A stretch of 64,000 bases of DNA from Ruminococcus sp. UBA1409. Its GTDB lineage: Bacteria > Bacillota > Clostridia > Oscillospirales > Ruminococcaceae. The stretch's first letter is position 1; each line of letters begins with the position of its first letter. Below, piece by piece: positions 51,803 to 61,041 of the stretch. The position numbers and the translations under genes were made by a program. Location of the stretch: positions 95,161-159,160 of the forward strand of contig DBPX01000005.1 of assembly GCA_002305045.1 (NCBI GenBank). The letters are read 5' to 3'. The notes beneath the pieces were generated by a model. The model was not told where the DNA came from, did no database searches, and saw only the letters and a program-made list of their open reading frames with translations.

Positions 51803-53062
51803 ATGACTGTTTTCATAAAGGGAGGACAAAGGTGGGGAGAGGTCACGGTCCCTGCGTCAAAATCACAGGCGCACAGGGCGCTGATTCTTTCCGCCCTCGG
51901 TAAGACCCCCGTGGAGCTTTACTGCCGTGGTCTGTCAAGGGATATAAAGGCGACCGTGGACTGTCTTAACTCGCTGGGAGCCAGAATTACGGCAGACGGC
52001 GACAAAATATCGGTTATTCCGCTGCCAAGACCCTTTTTGGGCGGCGGGAGGGTATCCCTTAGCTGCGCTGAGAGCGGCTCGACGCTTAGATTTTTGCTCC
52101 CCGTTGCCGGAATGCTTGGAGTAAACGCTGAGTTTCTGCCCAAGGGTAGGCTGTACGAAAGGCCGATATCCCCGCTTGACGGCGTGCTGAGCGAGCACGG
52201 AGCAGAGGCTGTCAGGGAGGACGGCAGGATAAGACTGTCGGGAAGGCTGCGTCCCGGAGACTACCGCATCTCAGGCGAGGTCTCCTCGCAGTACATCTCC
52301 GGGCTTTTGATGGCTCTTCCCTTTATGGACGGCGATTCAAGCCTTGAGATAACCGGGAAAACCGAGTCGGCAGGATATATCAGGATGACAGAGGATATGC
52401 TCAGGCTCTGCGGGATAGCCTTTGAAAAATCCGGCAGACGCTATTTCATCCCAGGAGGGCAGACCTCCCGCCCGGAAAGCGGCATGGCAATAGAGGGCGA
52501 CTATTCAAGCGCATCCTTCTTTTTGTGCATGGGCGCCCTTTCGGACAGGGGGATAACCGTCAGGGGACTGTTAAAGGACTCCTCCCAGGGGGACAGGCAG
52601 CTTCTTGAGATTCTTAAAGAATTTGGAGCCGAGGTAGAGATTAAGGAGGACGGAGCGGTCGCCGTCAGGAAAAGGGAGCTAAGGGGGATAACCCTTGACG
52701 CCGGGCAGATTCCCGACATCATCCCCCCGATAGCCGCTCTTTCCAGCGTAGCCTGCGGCAGGACGGTGATTAAAAACGCCTCCCGCCTTAGAATAAAGGA
52801 GTCTGACAGACTTAGCACCACCGCTGGGCTTCTTAGCTCTCTGGGGGCAAGGATTCAGGAGCTTGACGACGGCTTGATTATAGACGGAGTCAAGAGCCTT
52901 GCAGGAGGGACGGCAAGCTCCTGCGGGGACCACCGAATAGCGATGACGGCGGCTTTAGCCTCTCTTGCCTGCGACGGCGGCATCACCCTTTTAGGCGCTG
53001 AGGATGTCAATAAGTCCTATCCTGAGTTCTGGAGGGACTTTTCCGGGCTGTCAGAGGGATAA
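51803..53062 (+). CDS. aroA: EPSP synthase
   Basis: 419 residues. VPASKSQAHRALILSAL contains the PEP/shikimate-3-phosphate lysine near residue 19. AESGSTLRFLLPVAG and the C-terminal DHRIAMTAALA are conserved; the Gly of the usual LGNAGT motif is replaced by the ESGSTLR form, typical of class II-like enzymes. It forms 5-enolpyruvylshikimate-3-phosphate. ATG 51803 is 10 bases after GGAG; GTG 51794 is too close to it. Confidence 0.95.
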   Translation: MTVFIKGGQRWGEVTVPASKSQAHRALILSALGKTPVELYCRGLSRDIKATVDCLNSLGARITADGDKISVIPLPRPFLGGGRVSLSCAESGSTLRFLLPVAGMLGVNAEFLPKGRLYERPISPLDGVLSEHGAEAVREDGRIRLSGRLRPGDYRISGEVSSQYISGLLMALPFMDGDSSLEITGKTESAGYIRMTEDMLRLCGIAFEKSGRRYFIPGGQTSRPESGMAIEGDYSSASFFLCMGALSDRGITVRGLLKDSSQGDRQLLEILKEFGAEVEIKEDGAVAVRKRELRGITLDAGQIPDIIPPIAALSSVACGRTVIKNASRLRIKESDRLSTTAGLLSSLGARIQELDDGLIIDGVKSLAGGTASSCGDHRIAMTAALASLACDGGITLLGAEDVNKSYPEFWRDFSGLSEG

Positions 53063-53088
53063 AATAATCCAAAAAAGGATGTGATATC

Positions 53089-54156
53089 ATGAGCTCAAGC
53101 TACGGCGAGAATTATAGGCTGACGGTCTTTGGGCAGTCCCACTCCCCAGCCATCGGAGTGACTATCGAGGGACTCCCGGCAGGCTCTCATATAGACGCCG
53201 AGAGGCTTCATAGCTTTCTTGAAAGAAGGGCGCCGGGCAGGAACAAATACTCCACCGCAAGAAGCGAGGCGGACAGCTTCGAGCTTTTGTGCGGCGTGAA
53301 GGACGGCTATAGCTGCGGAACGCCGATAACCGCCATAATCAGAAACTCCGATACCCGCTCCGGGGACTATTCAAACCTTAAAACCCTTCCCCGTCCCGGT
53401 CATGCGGACTACACCGCCATGATAAAGTACGGCGGATACCAGGATTACGCCGGAGGGGGGCATTTTTCCGGCAGGCTGACGGCTCCCTTGTGCATAGCGG
53501 GAGGAATAGCCATTGAGCAGCTTGAGAGTCTTGGAATAAGTGTAATATCGAGGATTTACTCGGTAGGGGATGCTTACGACGAGGGCGAGCTTTTATCCTC
53601 CACCGCTCAAAACGAGTTCCCCACGGTAAGCCGTGAGGCGGGGAAAAGGATGATAGACCTAATAGCCATGGCAAGGGCTGAGGGCGACTCCCTGGGCGGA
53701 GTGATAGAGTGCCGTGTGACTGGGCTTCCGGCCGGTCTTGGGGACCCGATGTTTTCCGGGATGGAAAATAAAATTGCCTCGGCTGTTTTCGGAGTCCCGG
53801 CGGTAAAGGGGATTGAGTTCGGAGCCGGCTTTGCCTCGTCGAGGCTGAAGGGAAGCCAGAATAACGACAGCTTCATCCTGGAAAACGGCGAAATCAAGAC
53901 CCTGACAAACAACTGCGGAGGGATACTGGGCGGAATCACAAACGGGATGCCTATAGTTTTCAGGGTGGCGATAAAGCCGACGCCCTCCATAGCAAAGCCT
54001 CAAAAAAGCGTGGATACCAGCTCCATGACCGAAAGGGAGCTCATCATAAAGGGCAGGCACGACCCCTGCATAGTGCCCAGGGCTGTCCCCTGCATAGAGT
54101 CCTGCGCCGCAATCGCCGTCTACGATGCGGTGCTGGCGAGAAAGAAAGAATTATAA
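53089..54156 (+). CDS. aroC: Chorismate synthase
   Basis: 355 residues. GQSHSPAIGVTIEGLPAG near residue 16, RRAPGRNKYSTARSEAD, RPGHADYTAMIKYG, and the C-terminal GRHDPCIVPRAVP mark it. It uses reduced FMN to make chorismate, the branch point to Phe, Tyr and Trp. Starts 26 bases after aroA. Confidence 0.97.
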   Translation: MSSSYGENYRLTVFGQSHSPAIGVTIEGLPAGSHIDAERLHSFLERRAPGRNKYSTARSEADSFELLCGVKDGYSCGTPITAIIRNSDTRSGDYSNLKTLPRPGHADYTAMIKYGGYQDYAGGGHFSGRLTAPLCIAGGIAIEQLESLGISVISRIYSVGDAYDEGELLSSTAQNEFPTVSREAGKRMIDLIAMARAEGDSLGGVIECRVTGLPAGLGDPMFSGMENKIASAVFGVPAVKGIEFGAGFASSRLKGSQNNDSFILENGEIKTLTNNCGGILGGITNGMPIVFRVAIKPTPSIAKPQKSVDTSSMTERELIIKGRHDPCIVPRAVPCIESCAAIAVYDAVLARKKEL

Positions 54157-54177
54157 TCCAGAAAGGAAATTAGCACA

Positions 54178-55353
54178 ATGACTGACATTACCGAGAAAAG
54201 CATCGAAAACATGGACAAGGAGCAGCTAAGAGGGCTGATAGACGAAATCGACGACAGGCTTGTGGGACTTTTTGCAAGCAGAATGTCGGTATGTGCCCAG
54301 ATAGCAAGGTTCAAAAAGGAAAACGACCTCCCTGTAATGGACATGAAAAGGGAGCGTGAGAAGCTAAAGGCGGTTGTGGCAAGCTCCCCGGTCGAGATAA
54401 GGGAGTATTCCTCACTGCTCTATTCTCTTATGTTCGAGCTGAGCAGAAGCTATCAGAACAGCCTAATCGGCAAGGGCTCCGGGCTTGCAAAAAGGATAGA
54501 GGAAGCCGTTGAAAAGACTCCCAAGCTCTTTCCCGAGAGAAGCTCTGTAGCCTGTCAGGGAGTCGAGGGGGCGTACGCCCAGATAGCCTGTGACAAGCTC
54601 TTTAAATCGGCAAATGTCATGTATTTTTCAAGCTTTGAGTCGGTGTTCTCGGCGGTAGACAAGGGCTTTTGCAGGTACGGAGTCGTCCCGCTCGAAAACA
54701 GCACGGCAGGAACGGTAAACACCGTTTACGACCTGATGACAAAGTATAAATTCAGCATAGTCCGCTCGATTAGGCTAAAGGTCGACCATAACCTTCTTGC
54801 AAAGCCGGGAGCAAAGCTTGAGGACATCAGGGAGATTTACTCCCACCAGCAGGCTATAAGCCAGTGTGCGGGCTTTTTGTCCGGGCTGAAGGGGGTCAAG
54901 ATAATCCCCTGCGAGAACACCGCAGTGGCGTCAAAGATGGTGGCTGAGTCTAACAGGACCGACATAGCCGCACTATCCAGCCGTGAGTGCATGAAGCTCT
55001 ACGGTCTTTCCTGCATTTCCCAAAGCGTTCAGGACAAGGACAACAACTACACAAGATTCATTTGCATCTCAAAGGAGCTAGAAATATACCCCGGAGCCGA
55101 CCGCACCAGCCTTATGGTAGTCCTCGAGGACAAGCCCGGCTCTTTGTACAAGCTTCTTTCGAGGCTTTACGCACTCGGCATAAATCTTTCAAAGCTGGAA
55201 AGCCGTCCGATACCGGAAAGGGAGTTCGAGTTCATGTTCTACTTTGACCTCAACACTCCGGTGTACTCTCCCGGATTTTTGCAGCTCATGAGCGAGCTTG
55301 GGGATATCTGCGAGGAGTTCAGCTACCTAGGAAGCTACAGCGAAGTAATATAG
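54178..55353 (+). CDS. pheA: Bifunctional chorismate mutase-prephenate dehydratase
   Basis: 391 residues. Residues about 11-95 are an AroQ-type chorismate mutase (LIDEIDDRLVGLFASRM). Residues 112-290 are prephenate dehydratase (CQGVEGAYAQIACDKLF, PLENSTAGTVNTVYDL, and YTRFICISK holding the Thr-Arg-Phe). Residues 300-391 are an ACT domain (SLMVVLEDKPGSLYKLLSRL, ESRPIP), which binds Phe for feedback. Makes phenylpyruvate. 21 bases after aroC. Confidence 0.96.
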   Translation: MTDITEKSIENMDKEQLRGLIDEIDDRLVGLFASRMSVCAQIARFKKENDLPVMDMKREREKLKAVVASSPVEIREYSSLLYSLMFELSRSYQNSLIGKGSGLAKRIEEAVEKTPKLFPERSSVACQGVEGAYAQIACDKLFKSANVMYFSSFESVFSAVDKGFCRYGVVPLENSTAGTVNTVYDLMTKYKFSIVRSIRLKVDHNLLAKPGAKLEDIREIYSHQQAISQCAGFLSGLKGVKIIPCENTAVASKMVAESNRTDIAALSSRECMKLYGLSCISQSVQDKDNNYTRFICISKELEIYPGADRTSLMVVLEDKPGSLYKLLSRLYALGINLSKLESRPIPEREFEFMFYFDLNTPVYSPGFLQLMSELGDICEEFSYLGSYSEVI

Positions 55354-55368
55354 ACCGGGGGATGCGGT

Positions 55369-56613
55369 ATGTCTGACGGTAGAAAAAAGGTCATGGGGCT
55401 TTTGGGCAGGACGCTTGGTCACAGCTACTCCCCCGAAATACACCGATATCTCGGGGAGTATGAATACAGGCTGTTTGAAAAGTCCCCCGACGAGGTCGAG
55501 GATTTCATAAAAAACGGCTGCTGGCAGGGACTAAATGTCACTATACCCTATAAGAAGCGTGCGGCTGAGCTTTGCGACAGTCTGTCAAAGAGGGCAAGAT
55601 TGCTTGGCAGCGTCAACACCCTTGTAAGGGGAGAGGACGGCGGCATCCACGGCTACAATACCGACTACGCCGGATTTATGAGCATGGTGCAAAGGCTCGG
55701 CGTCGGCGTGGAGGGGAAAAAGGCGCTGGTCCTTGGAAGCGGAGGAGCGAGCGTCACCTGCGTCAGGGTGCTAAAGGATTTAGGAGCCGTGCCGGTGGTA
55801 ATCAGCCGAAGCGGGGAGGACAACTACGCAAATCTTTACCGCCATGAGGACGCCTCGGTCATAGTAAACGCCACCCCGGTGGGGATGTATCCCGACACTC
55901 AGCGCTCGCCGGTCGAGCTTACACGGTTTAAAGACTGCCGTGCCGTCCTCGACCTTATATACAACCCGCTCAGGACAAGACTGCTGCTTGAGGCGTCAAG
56001 CCTTAATATACCCTGCTCAAACGGGCTTCATATGCTTGTAGCCCAGGCGAGCGAGTCAAGCTTTTTGTTCACCGGCAAAAAAATACCTGGGGACAGGATT
56101 TTAGAGGTCGAAAGGCTGATAAAAACGGAGAAGGAGAATATCCTTCTTATCGGGATGCCCGGCTGCGGAAAGTCTGAAATCGCAGGGAGGCTGGGCATAG
56201 CTACCGGCAGGCGGGTCATAGAGTCTGACCGTGTTGTAGAGGAAATGGCAAAAATGCCGATACCTGAGATATTCGCCACGGCAGGCGAGGCTGGGTTCAG
56301 GGAGCTTGAGACAAGGGCGCTCGCCGAGATAACAAAACTCTCCGGGGTTATTATCTCGACGGGGGGAGGCTGTGTCACCCGGGAGGAAAACTATCCGCTT
56401 CTTCGCTCCAACAGCAAAATAGTCTATTTAAAGAGGGAGCTTGAGCATCTTTCCACCGAGCAAAGACCGCTCTCCCAGTCAAGGGGGACGGCGGCCCTTT
56501 ACAGGGAGAGAAAGCCGCTTTACGAGGCTCTTGCCGATATAACCGTGTCGAATGACTCCACCCCGGAGGACGCCGCCAAGAGGATTTTATCTCTTATTTC
56601 AGCCTGGGAATGA
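55369..56613 (+). CDS. aroEK: Shikimate dehydrogenase-shikimate kinase fusion
   Basis: 414 residues joining two pathway enzymes. Residues 1-255 are AroE: LGHSYSPEIH, NVTIPYKKRAAEL with the catalytic Lys, NTDYAGF and LGSGGASVTC. Residues about 262-414 are AroK: the P-loop GMPGCGKSE, ESDRVVEE, GEAGFRELE, STGGGCV and the RPL lid. The fusion performs consecutive steps, dehydroshikimate to shikimate to shikimate-3-phosphate. Last gene before a new promoter. Confidence 0.95.
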   Translation: MSDGRKKVMGLLGRTLGHSYSPEIHRYLGEYEYRLFEKSPDEVEDFIKNGCWQGLNVTIPYKKRAAELCDSLSKRARLLGSVNTLVRGEDGGIHGYNTDYAGFMSMVQRLGVGVEGKKALVLGSGGASVTCVRVLKDLGAVPVVISRSGEDNYANLYRHEDASVIVNATPVGMYPDTQRSPVELTRFKDCRAVLDLIYNPLRTRLLLEASSLNIPCSNGLHMLVAQASESSFLFTGKKIPGDRILEVERLIKTEKENILLIGMPGCGKSEIAGRLGIATGRRVIESDRVVEEMAKMPIPEIFATAGEAGFRELETRALAEITKLSGVIISTGGGCVTREENYPLLRSNSKIVYLKRELEHLSTEQRPLSQSRGTAALYRERKPLYEALADITVSNDSTPEDAAKRILSLISAWE

Positions 56614-56615
56614 GG

Positions 56616-56644
56616 TTGACAACCGTTTTTTGGCGTGTTATAGT
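56616..56644 (+). promoter_or_regulatory. Internal promoter before aroQ
   Basis: TTGACA (56616-56621), 17 bases, TATAGT (56639-56644). It starts three bases after the aroEK stop. Confidence 0.8.
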
Positions 56645-56704
56645 AGCTCTTGAGGGGAAATTGCATTTTAATATATCTCTTATCTTTATCTGGAGGTTGT
56701 CGCC

Positions 56705-57163
56705 TTGAAAATACTTGTAATAAACGGTCCCAACATTAATATGCTGGGAATAAGGGAGCCTGATGTCTACGGCGAGGGGAGCTACTCCTCGCTCTGCCGG
56801 CTGATATCGGATGCCTGCCTGTCGGAGGGGCTTGAATGCGAGCTGTTCCAGTCAAACCACGAGGGAGCGATAGTCGATAAAATACAGTCGGCTCTTGGCT
56901 TTTTTGACGGCATAGTGATTAATCCCGCCGCATACACCCACACCAGCGTCGCAATTCTTGACGCTCTTAAGGCGGTCAGCCTTCCGGCGGTGGAGGTCCA
57001 CATATCCGATGTGGCAAGCCGTGAGGATTTCAGGCAGATTTCCTACGCCGGGACGGCGTGCATAAAAACCTATATGGGACTCGGCTTCGAGGGCTATGTG
57101 AGGGCGATAAAGTATCTTAAAAATTATCTGGAGGACAAAGATGGCTGTAAGACTGATGTTTGA
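56705..57163 (+). CDS. aroQ: 3-dehydroquinate dehydratase, type II
   Basis: 152 residues. INGPNINMLGIREPDVYG at the start, FQSNHEGAIVDKIQ and INPAAYTHTSVAI with conserved Tyr/His, and VEVHISDVASREDFR. It dehydrates 3-dehydroquinate to dehydroshikimate by the type II mechanism. TTG start, GGAGG 8 bases upstream. The degV start overlaps its end by 23 bases. Confidence 0.96.
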   Translation: MKILVINGPNINMLGIREPDVYGEGSYSSLCRLISDACLSEGLECELFQSNHEGAIVDKIQSALGFFDGIVINPAAYTHTSVAILDALKAVSLPAVEVHISDVASREDFRQISYAGTACIKTYMGLGFEGYVRAIKYLKNYLEDKDGCKTDV

Positions 57164-58001
57164 TTCCGGCTCGGATGTACCCTATTCAAGAGCAAAGGAG
57201 AAGGGCTGGGTATACCTCCCGATGACGGTGACCTTTGGAAGCGAGCAGTTCAGGGACGGTATAGATATCGACACTAAGACCTTTTTTGACAAGCTGATTG
57301 AGTCAGACGAGCTTCCCTCCACCTCGCAGATATCCCCTGCCGACTTTGAGGAGGCAATTGAGAAGGCTCACAGCGAGGGTGATGTCCCGCTTATCATAAC
57401 AATATCCTCAAAGCTCTCGGGTACATATCAGAGCGCAGTTATTGCGGCAGAGTCCGCAGGGGGCGAGGTCTATGTAGTGGACAGCCTCAACGCCACCCTT
57501 GGCGAGGCGATACTAATAGAGGAGGCTGGAAGGCTTATTGACAGCGGAGTCCCGGCGGCAAAAATCAAGGAGCATCTTGATGCAATAAAGCACAGAATTC
57601 GTCTGCTTGCGGTTTTGGGAACTCTTGAGTACCTTAAAAAGGGCGGCAGGATATCCTCCGCCGTCGCAATGGCAGGCTCGCTTTTGCAGATAAAGCCTGT
57701 TGTCAGCGTGGAGGACGGCGAGATAAAGCTGGTCGGCAAGGCAAGAGGCTCTAAAAACGGAAACAATCTTCTGGCCCAGCTGGTTATGGGCAGCAGCGGA
57801 ATAGACTTTGAAAAGCCCTATTCGCTCGCCTATTCCGGGACGGACAGGTCGCTTCTTGACAAATATGTTGATGATTCCCGCTATCTTTGGGAGGGGCACA
57901 CCGAAAACCTGCCGGTTATCTCTCTAGGAGCAACCATAGGCACTCATGTCGGTCCCGGGGCAATAGCCGTCGCCTTTTTCGAAAAGGATAAAAAGGACTG
58001 A
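57141..58001 (+). CDS. DegV family fatty acid-binding protein
   Basis: 286 residues. MFDSGSDVPYSRA at the start, LPMTVTFGSEQFRDG, LIITISSKLSGTYQSA and VLGTLEYLKKGGRISS, all typical of DegV. Such proteins (FakB type) hold a fatty acid for phosphorylation by FakA; no fakA is seen here. CTGGAGG precedes the ATG, which lies inside aroQ. Confidence 0.93.
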   Translation: MAVRLMFDSGSDVPYSRAKEKGWVYLPMTVTFGSEQFRDGIDIDTKTFFDKLIESDELPSTSQISPADFEEAIEKAHSEGDVPLIITISSKLSGTYQSAVIAAESAGGEVYVVDSLNATLGEAILIEEAGRLIDSGVPAAKIKEHLDAIKHRIRLLAVLGTLEYLKKGGRISSAVAMAGSLLQIKPVVSVEDGEIKLVGKARGSKNGNNLLAQLVMGSSGIDFEKPYSLAYSGTDRSLLDKYVDDSRYLWEGHTENLPVISLGATIGTHVGPGAIAVAFFEKDKKD

Positions 58002-58084
58002 GCGGTTTTTTAGCCATGGAGTTGGCATAATAGCTTGTAATAATGGCGGCGGGAGGCTGTCCGCCTGAAAGGGGAGGAATTATA

Positions 58085-60970
58085 ATGAATCAGAACGATA
58101 AAATCCACGGCTTTACCGTGACCAGGATAAGACCCCTGCCAGAGCTAGAGGGCAGGCTTGTCGAGCTTGTCCACGACAGGACTGGGCTTTTGGCTCTGTG
58201 GATAGACAGGAAGGAGGAGAACAAAACCTTTGGCATTGCCTTTGAGACTCTTCCCTGGAACGACACGGGAGTTTTCCACATACTAGAGCATTCCGTTCTG
58301 GGAGGCTCTGAGAAGTATAGGGTCAAGGAGCCGTTCGTTGAGCTTATAAAGACCTCGATGAACACCTTTATAAACGCCATGACCTATCCTGATAAGACGG
58401 TTTACCCGGTCTGCAGCAGAAACCCCAAGGACTTTGTAAACCTTGTCAGGGTATATCTTGACGCTGTTTTCCATCCTTTAATCTACACTAAGCCGGAAAT
58501 CTTCTATCAGGAGGGCTGGCATTACGAGCTTGACGAGTCCGGCACTCCCAGCTATAAGGGAGTAGTCTTTAACGAGATGAAGGGAGCCATGGCAGACCCC
58601 GACGAGCTTGCCGTAACTGCCATGAACAAGGCGCTGTTCCCCGACTCGCCCTACAGCTATGTCTCCGGCGGAGACCCCGCAAAAATCCCCGACCTTAGCT
58701 ACGAGGAGTTTTTGGACAGCCACAGGAAGTTCTATTCTCCATCCAACGCCTATGTCTTTTTGGACGGCGAGATGGACATCGAGAATATACTTGGGATAAT
58801 CAGCGAGGAGTACCTTTCGGGCTTCGAGAAAACAAAGAGGGTCCCGCCTCCTGAGTATCAGCCTCCTGTGAAGAGCGAAAGGGAGGAAATAGAGTTTGAG
58901 GTTTCCCAGTCGGAGGACAGCTCGAACAAGACAAGGCTTGCCTGGGGAAGCGTAGTCGGCGGCTTCGAGGACAGGCTCAGGCTGACGGCTGTCAGAGTGC
59001 TTCTTAGCGCACTGGCGGGAAGCAATCAGTCGCCGCTTTGCAGGGCTGTTTTGTCAAGCGGACTGGCTGAGGAGGTCACGCTGGACCTCTACGACGGCGT
59101 GCTCCAGCCCTGGACGGTGCTTTTAGTAAAGAATCTGGCGTATGAAAACGCCGATAAGGTCTCAAAAATAGTTACCGACGAGCTTACAAGGCTCTCTAAG
59201 GAGGGAATAGACCGCAGCCTGCTGGAGGCGTCTATGGCGCATCTTGAGTTTGTAATGAGGGAGCGGGACTACGGGTATTCTCCCTCCGGGCTGGTTTTGG
59301 GTCTTGGAACGCTGGAGACCTGGCTCTATGGCGGAGACCCCATTGACAATCTCGAGGTCGGCGACCTCTTTGTAAGGCTTAAAGCGCTTGTCGACGAGGG
59401 CTATTTCGAGAGGCTGATAGTCGAGCTGTTCCTAGACAATCCGCATAGCTGCTGCGTTCTTATGAAGCCCTCGCTTGAGCTGGGCGAGAAAAGGAGGCAG
59501 GCTGAGCTTGCAAGGCTCGACGCTGAGTCCTCTATGTGGACGGACGGTGAAAGGCAGGAGCTTTTAACCCGTCAGAGAAGCCTTGAGAGCTGGCAGAAGG
59601 AGGAAAATTCCAAGGAGGATATGGACGCTCTGCCCAAGCTGGGGATTGAGGACATCTCCACCGAGCCGGAGGCAATACCCACAAGGGAGCTTTTAGTAAA
59701 CGGCGTCAGGGTGCTTGAGCATGATATAAACTGCAACGGAATAGTATATTATAGCCTCTACTTTGACGCCGGCAGTCTAGGCGAGGAGGAGCTAAAGCAG
59801 CTCGGCCTTATCTGCGAGCTGATAGGAGAGCTTGGCACCCGTTACCATTCCGAGGAGGAGATTATAAACCTCAAGAAGCTGCTTTTGGGAAGACTAAGCC
59901 TCGGCGTCAGCGGCTTTGACCCAGTCGACGGCGGAGATACCTCGGTTAAGCTGACGGTCGGCTTCAGTGCGCTAAGAGAAAACTCCAAAAAGGCTTTGGA
60001 GCTTGTCTGCGAGCTTATTTGCGACACCCTGTTTGACAGCGAAAGCTCGGTCAGGGATATTTTAAGACAGGCAAAGCTCAGGCTCTTCCAGAGCGCAGTT
60101 ATGTCAGGAAACGGAATTGCGATTTCCAGACTTTCAGCACAGCTTTCAGCCTCTGGAGTGGTCGGGGAGTGCACCTCCGGCTTTGAGTTCTACAAGTGGC
60201 TCAAGGCAGCTGACGAGAGCTGGAGCTGGGAGGAGCTAAAGGCGTCCCTTAGCTCGCTTATGGGAAGGCTTATTACCTCCTGCGGCATGGTTTTAAGCGT
60301 CACGGGAGGAGACAGCGAGACCTCTAGCGAGGCGGCGGATATCCTTCTTTCGAGGCTTCCTAAGACCGAGGCGGCAGGCACCGGCGTCGCAGTAGCTCCC
60401 TGGGGAGCAAGAAGCGAGGGAATAATCATCCCCGCAGACATCTGCTTTGCCTGCGTCGGAGGAGACCTTACTAAAAACGGCGTCAGCTACAGCGGACAGC
60501 TTCAGCTTGCCGCAAGGATTGTAAGCTATTCATATCTTTGGAACGAGATAAGAGTCCAGGGCGGCGCATACGGCACCGGCATGAGGGTCACGCAGGACGG
60601 TCTTGCCTTCATCTATTCCTACAGAGACCCCAGCGCCTCGAGGTCGCTTGAGTGCTACTCAAGAATATCAGGCTTCATAAAGGAGTTTTCCGCCTCCCAG
60701 GAGGATTTGACCGGCTTCATAATAGGCACTGCAAACTCGCCTCTGCTCTCTCCCAAGCTAAAGGGAGCGGTTGCGGACTCCAGATATTTCAGAGGCATCA
60801 CCCAGGAGCTGCGCCGCAGTCTCCTGAAACAGATAATCGAGTCCAGCCGTCAGGACCTTCTTGACATGGCGGACGGCATCCAGTCCACGCTTGACAGCGG
60901 CTGTGTGTGCGTATTAGCTCCCAAGGAGAAGCTTTTGGAGTGCAGACTTGAGAATATACAGAGCCTTTAA
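58085..60970 (+). CDS. M16C insulinase-family metallopeptidase (PreP-like)
   Basis: 961 residues, normal for M16C. The inverted zinc motif HILEH is at 65-69, and NAMTYPDKTVYPV and the third ligand glutamate follow within 90 residues. Four homologous halves and a hinge are expected; WNEIRVQGGAYGTGMRV near residue 820 is the C-terminal Arg/Tyr substrate-binding block. It degrades small peptides, including cleaved signal peptides, in the cytoplasm. ATG 58085 follows GGGGAGGA. Confidence 0.93.
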   Translation: MNQNDKIHGFTVTRIRPLPELEGRLVELVHDRTGLLALWIDRKEENKTFGIAFETLPWNDTGVFHILEHSVLGGSEKYRVKEPFVELIKTSMNTFINAMTYPDKTVYPVCSRNPKDFVNLVRVYLDAVFHPLIYTKPEIFYQEGWHYELDESGTPSYKGVVFNEMKGAMADPDELAVTAMNKALFPDSPYSYVSGGDPAKIPDLSYEEFLDSHRKFYSPSNAYVFLDGEMDIENILGIISEEYLSGFEKTKRVPPPEYQPPVKSEREEIEFEVSQSEDSSNKTRLAWGSVVGGFEDRLRLTAVRVLLSALAGSNQSPLCRAVLSSGLAEEVTLDLYDGVLQPWTVLLVKNLAYENADKVSKIVTDELTRLSKEGIDRSLLEASMAHLEFVMRERDYGYSPSGLVLGLGTLETWLYGGDPIDNLEVGDLFVRLKALVDEGYFERLIVELFLDNPHSCCVLMKPSLELGEKRRQAELARLDAESSMWTDGERQELLTRQRSLESWQKEENSKEDMDALPKLGIEDISTEPEAIPTRELLVNGVRVLEHDINCNGIVYYSLYFDAGSLGEEELKQLGLICELIGELGTRYHSEEEIINLKKLLLGRLSLGVSGFDPVDGGDTSVKLTVGFSALRENSKKALELVCELICDTLFDSESSVRDILRQAKLRLFQSAVMSGNGIAISRLSAQLSASGVVGECTSGFEFYKWLKAADESWSWEELKASLSSLMGRLITSCGMVLSVTGGDSETSSEAADILLSRLPKTEAAGTGVAVAPWGARSEGIIIPADICFACVGGDLTKNGVSYSGQLQLAARIVSYSYLWNEIRVQGGAYGTGMRVTQDGLAFIYSYRDPSASRSLECYSRISGFIKEFSASQEDLTGFIIGTANSPLLSPKLKGAVADSRYFRGITQELRRSLLKQIIESSRQDLLDMADGIQSTLDSGCVCVLAPKEKLLECRLENIQSL

Positions 60971-60978
60971 TCTATTCC

Positions 60979-61003
60979 TGCCGGGGGTCAAGAGCTCCCG
61001 GCA
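60979..61003 (+). terminator. Hairpin after the M16C gene
   Basis: TGCCGGG / CCCGGCA, 11-base loop; only a weak ATAATTT tract follows, so it may end some transcripts or none. Confidence 0.35.
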
Positions 61004-61041
61004 CGCCTTATAATTTGGGTCTGACAAAAAGGAGGGAGCAA

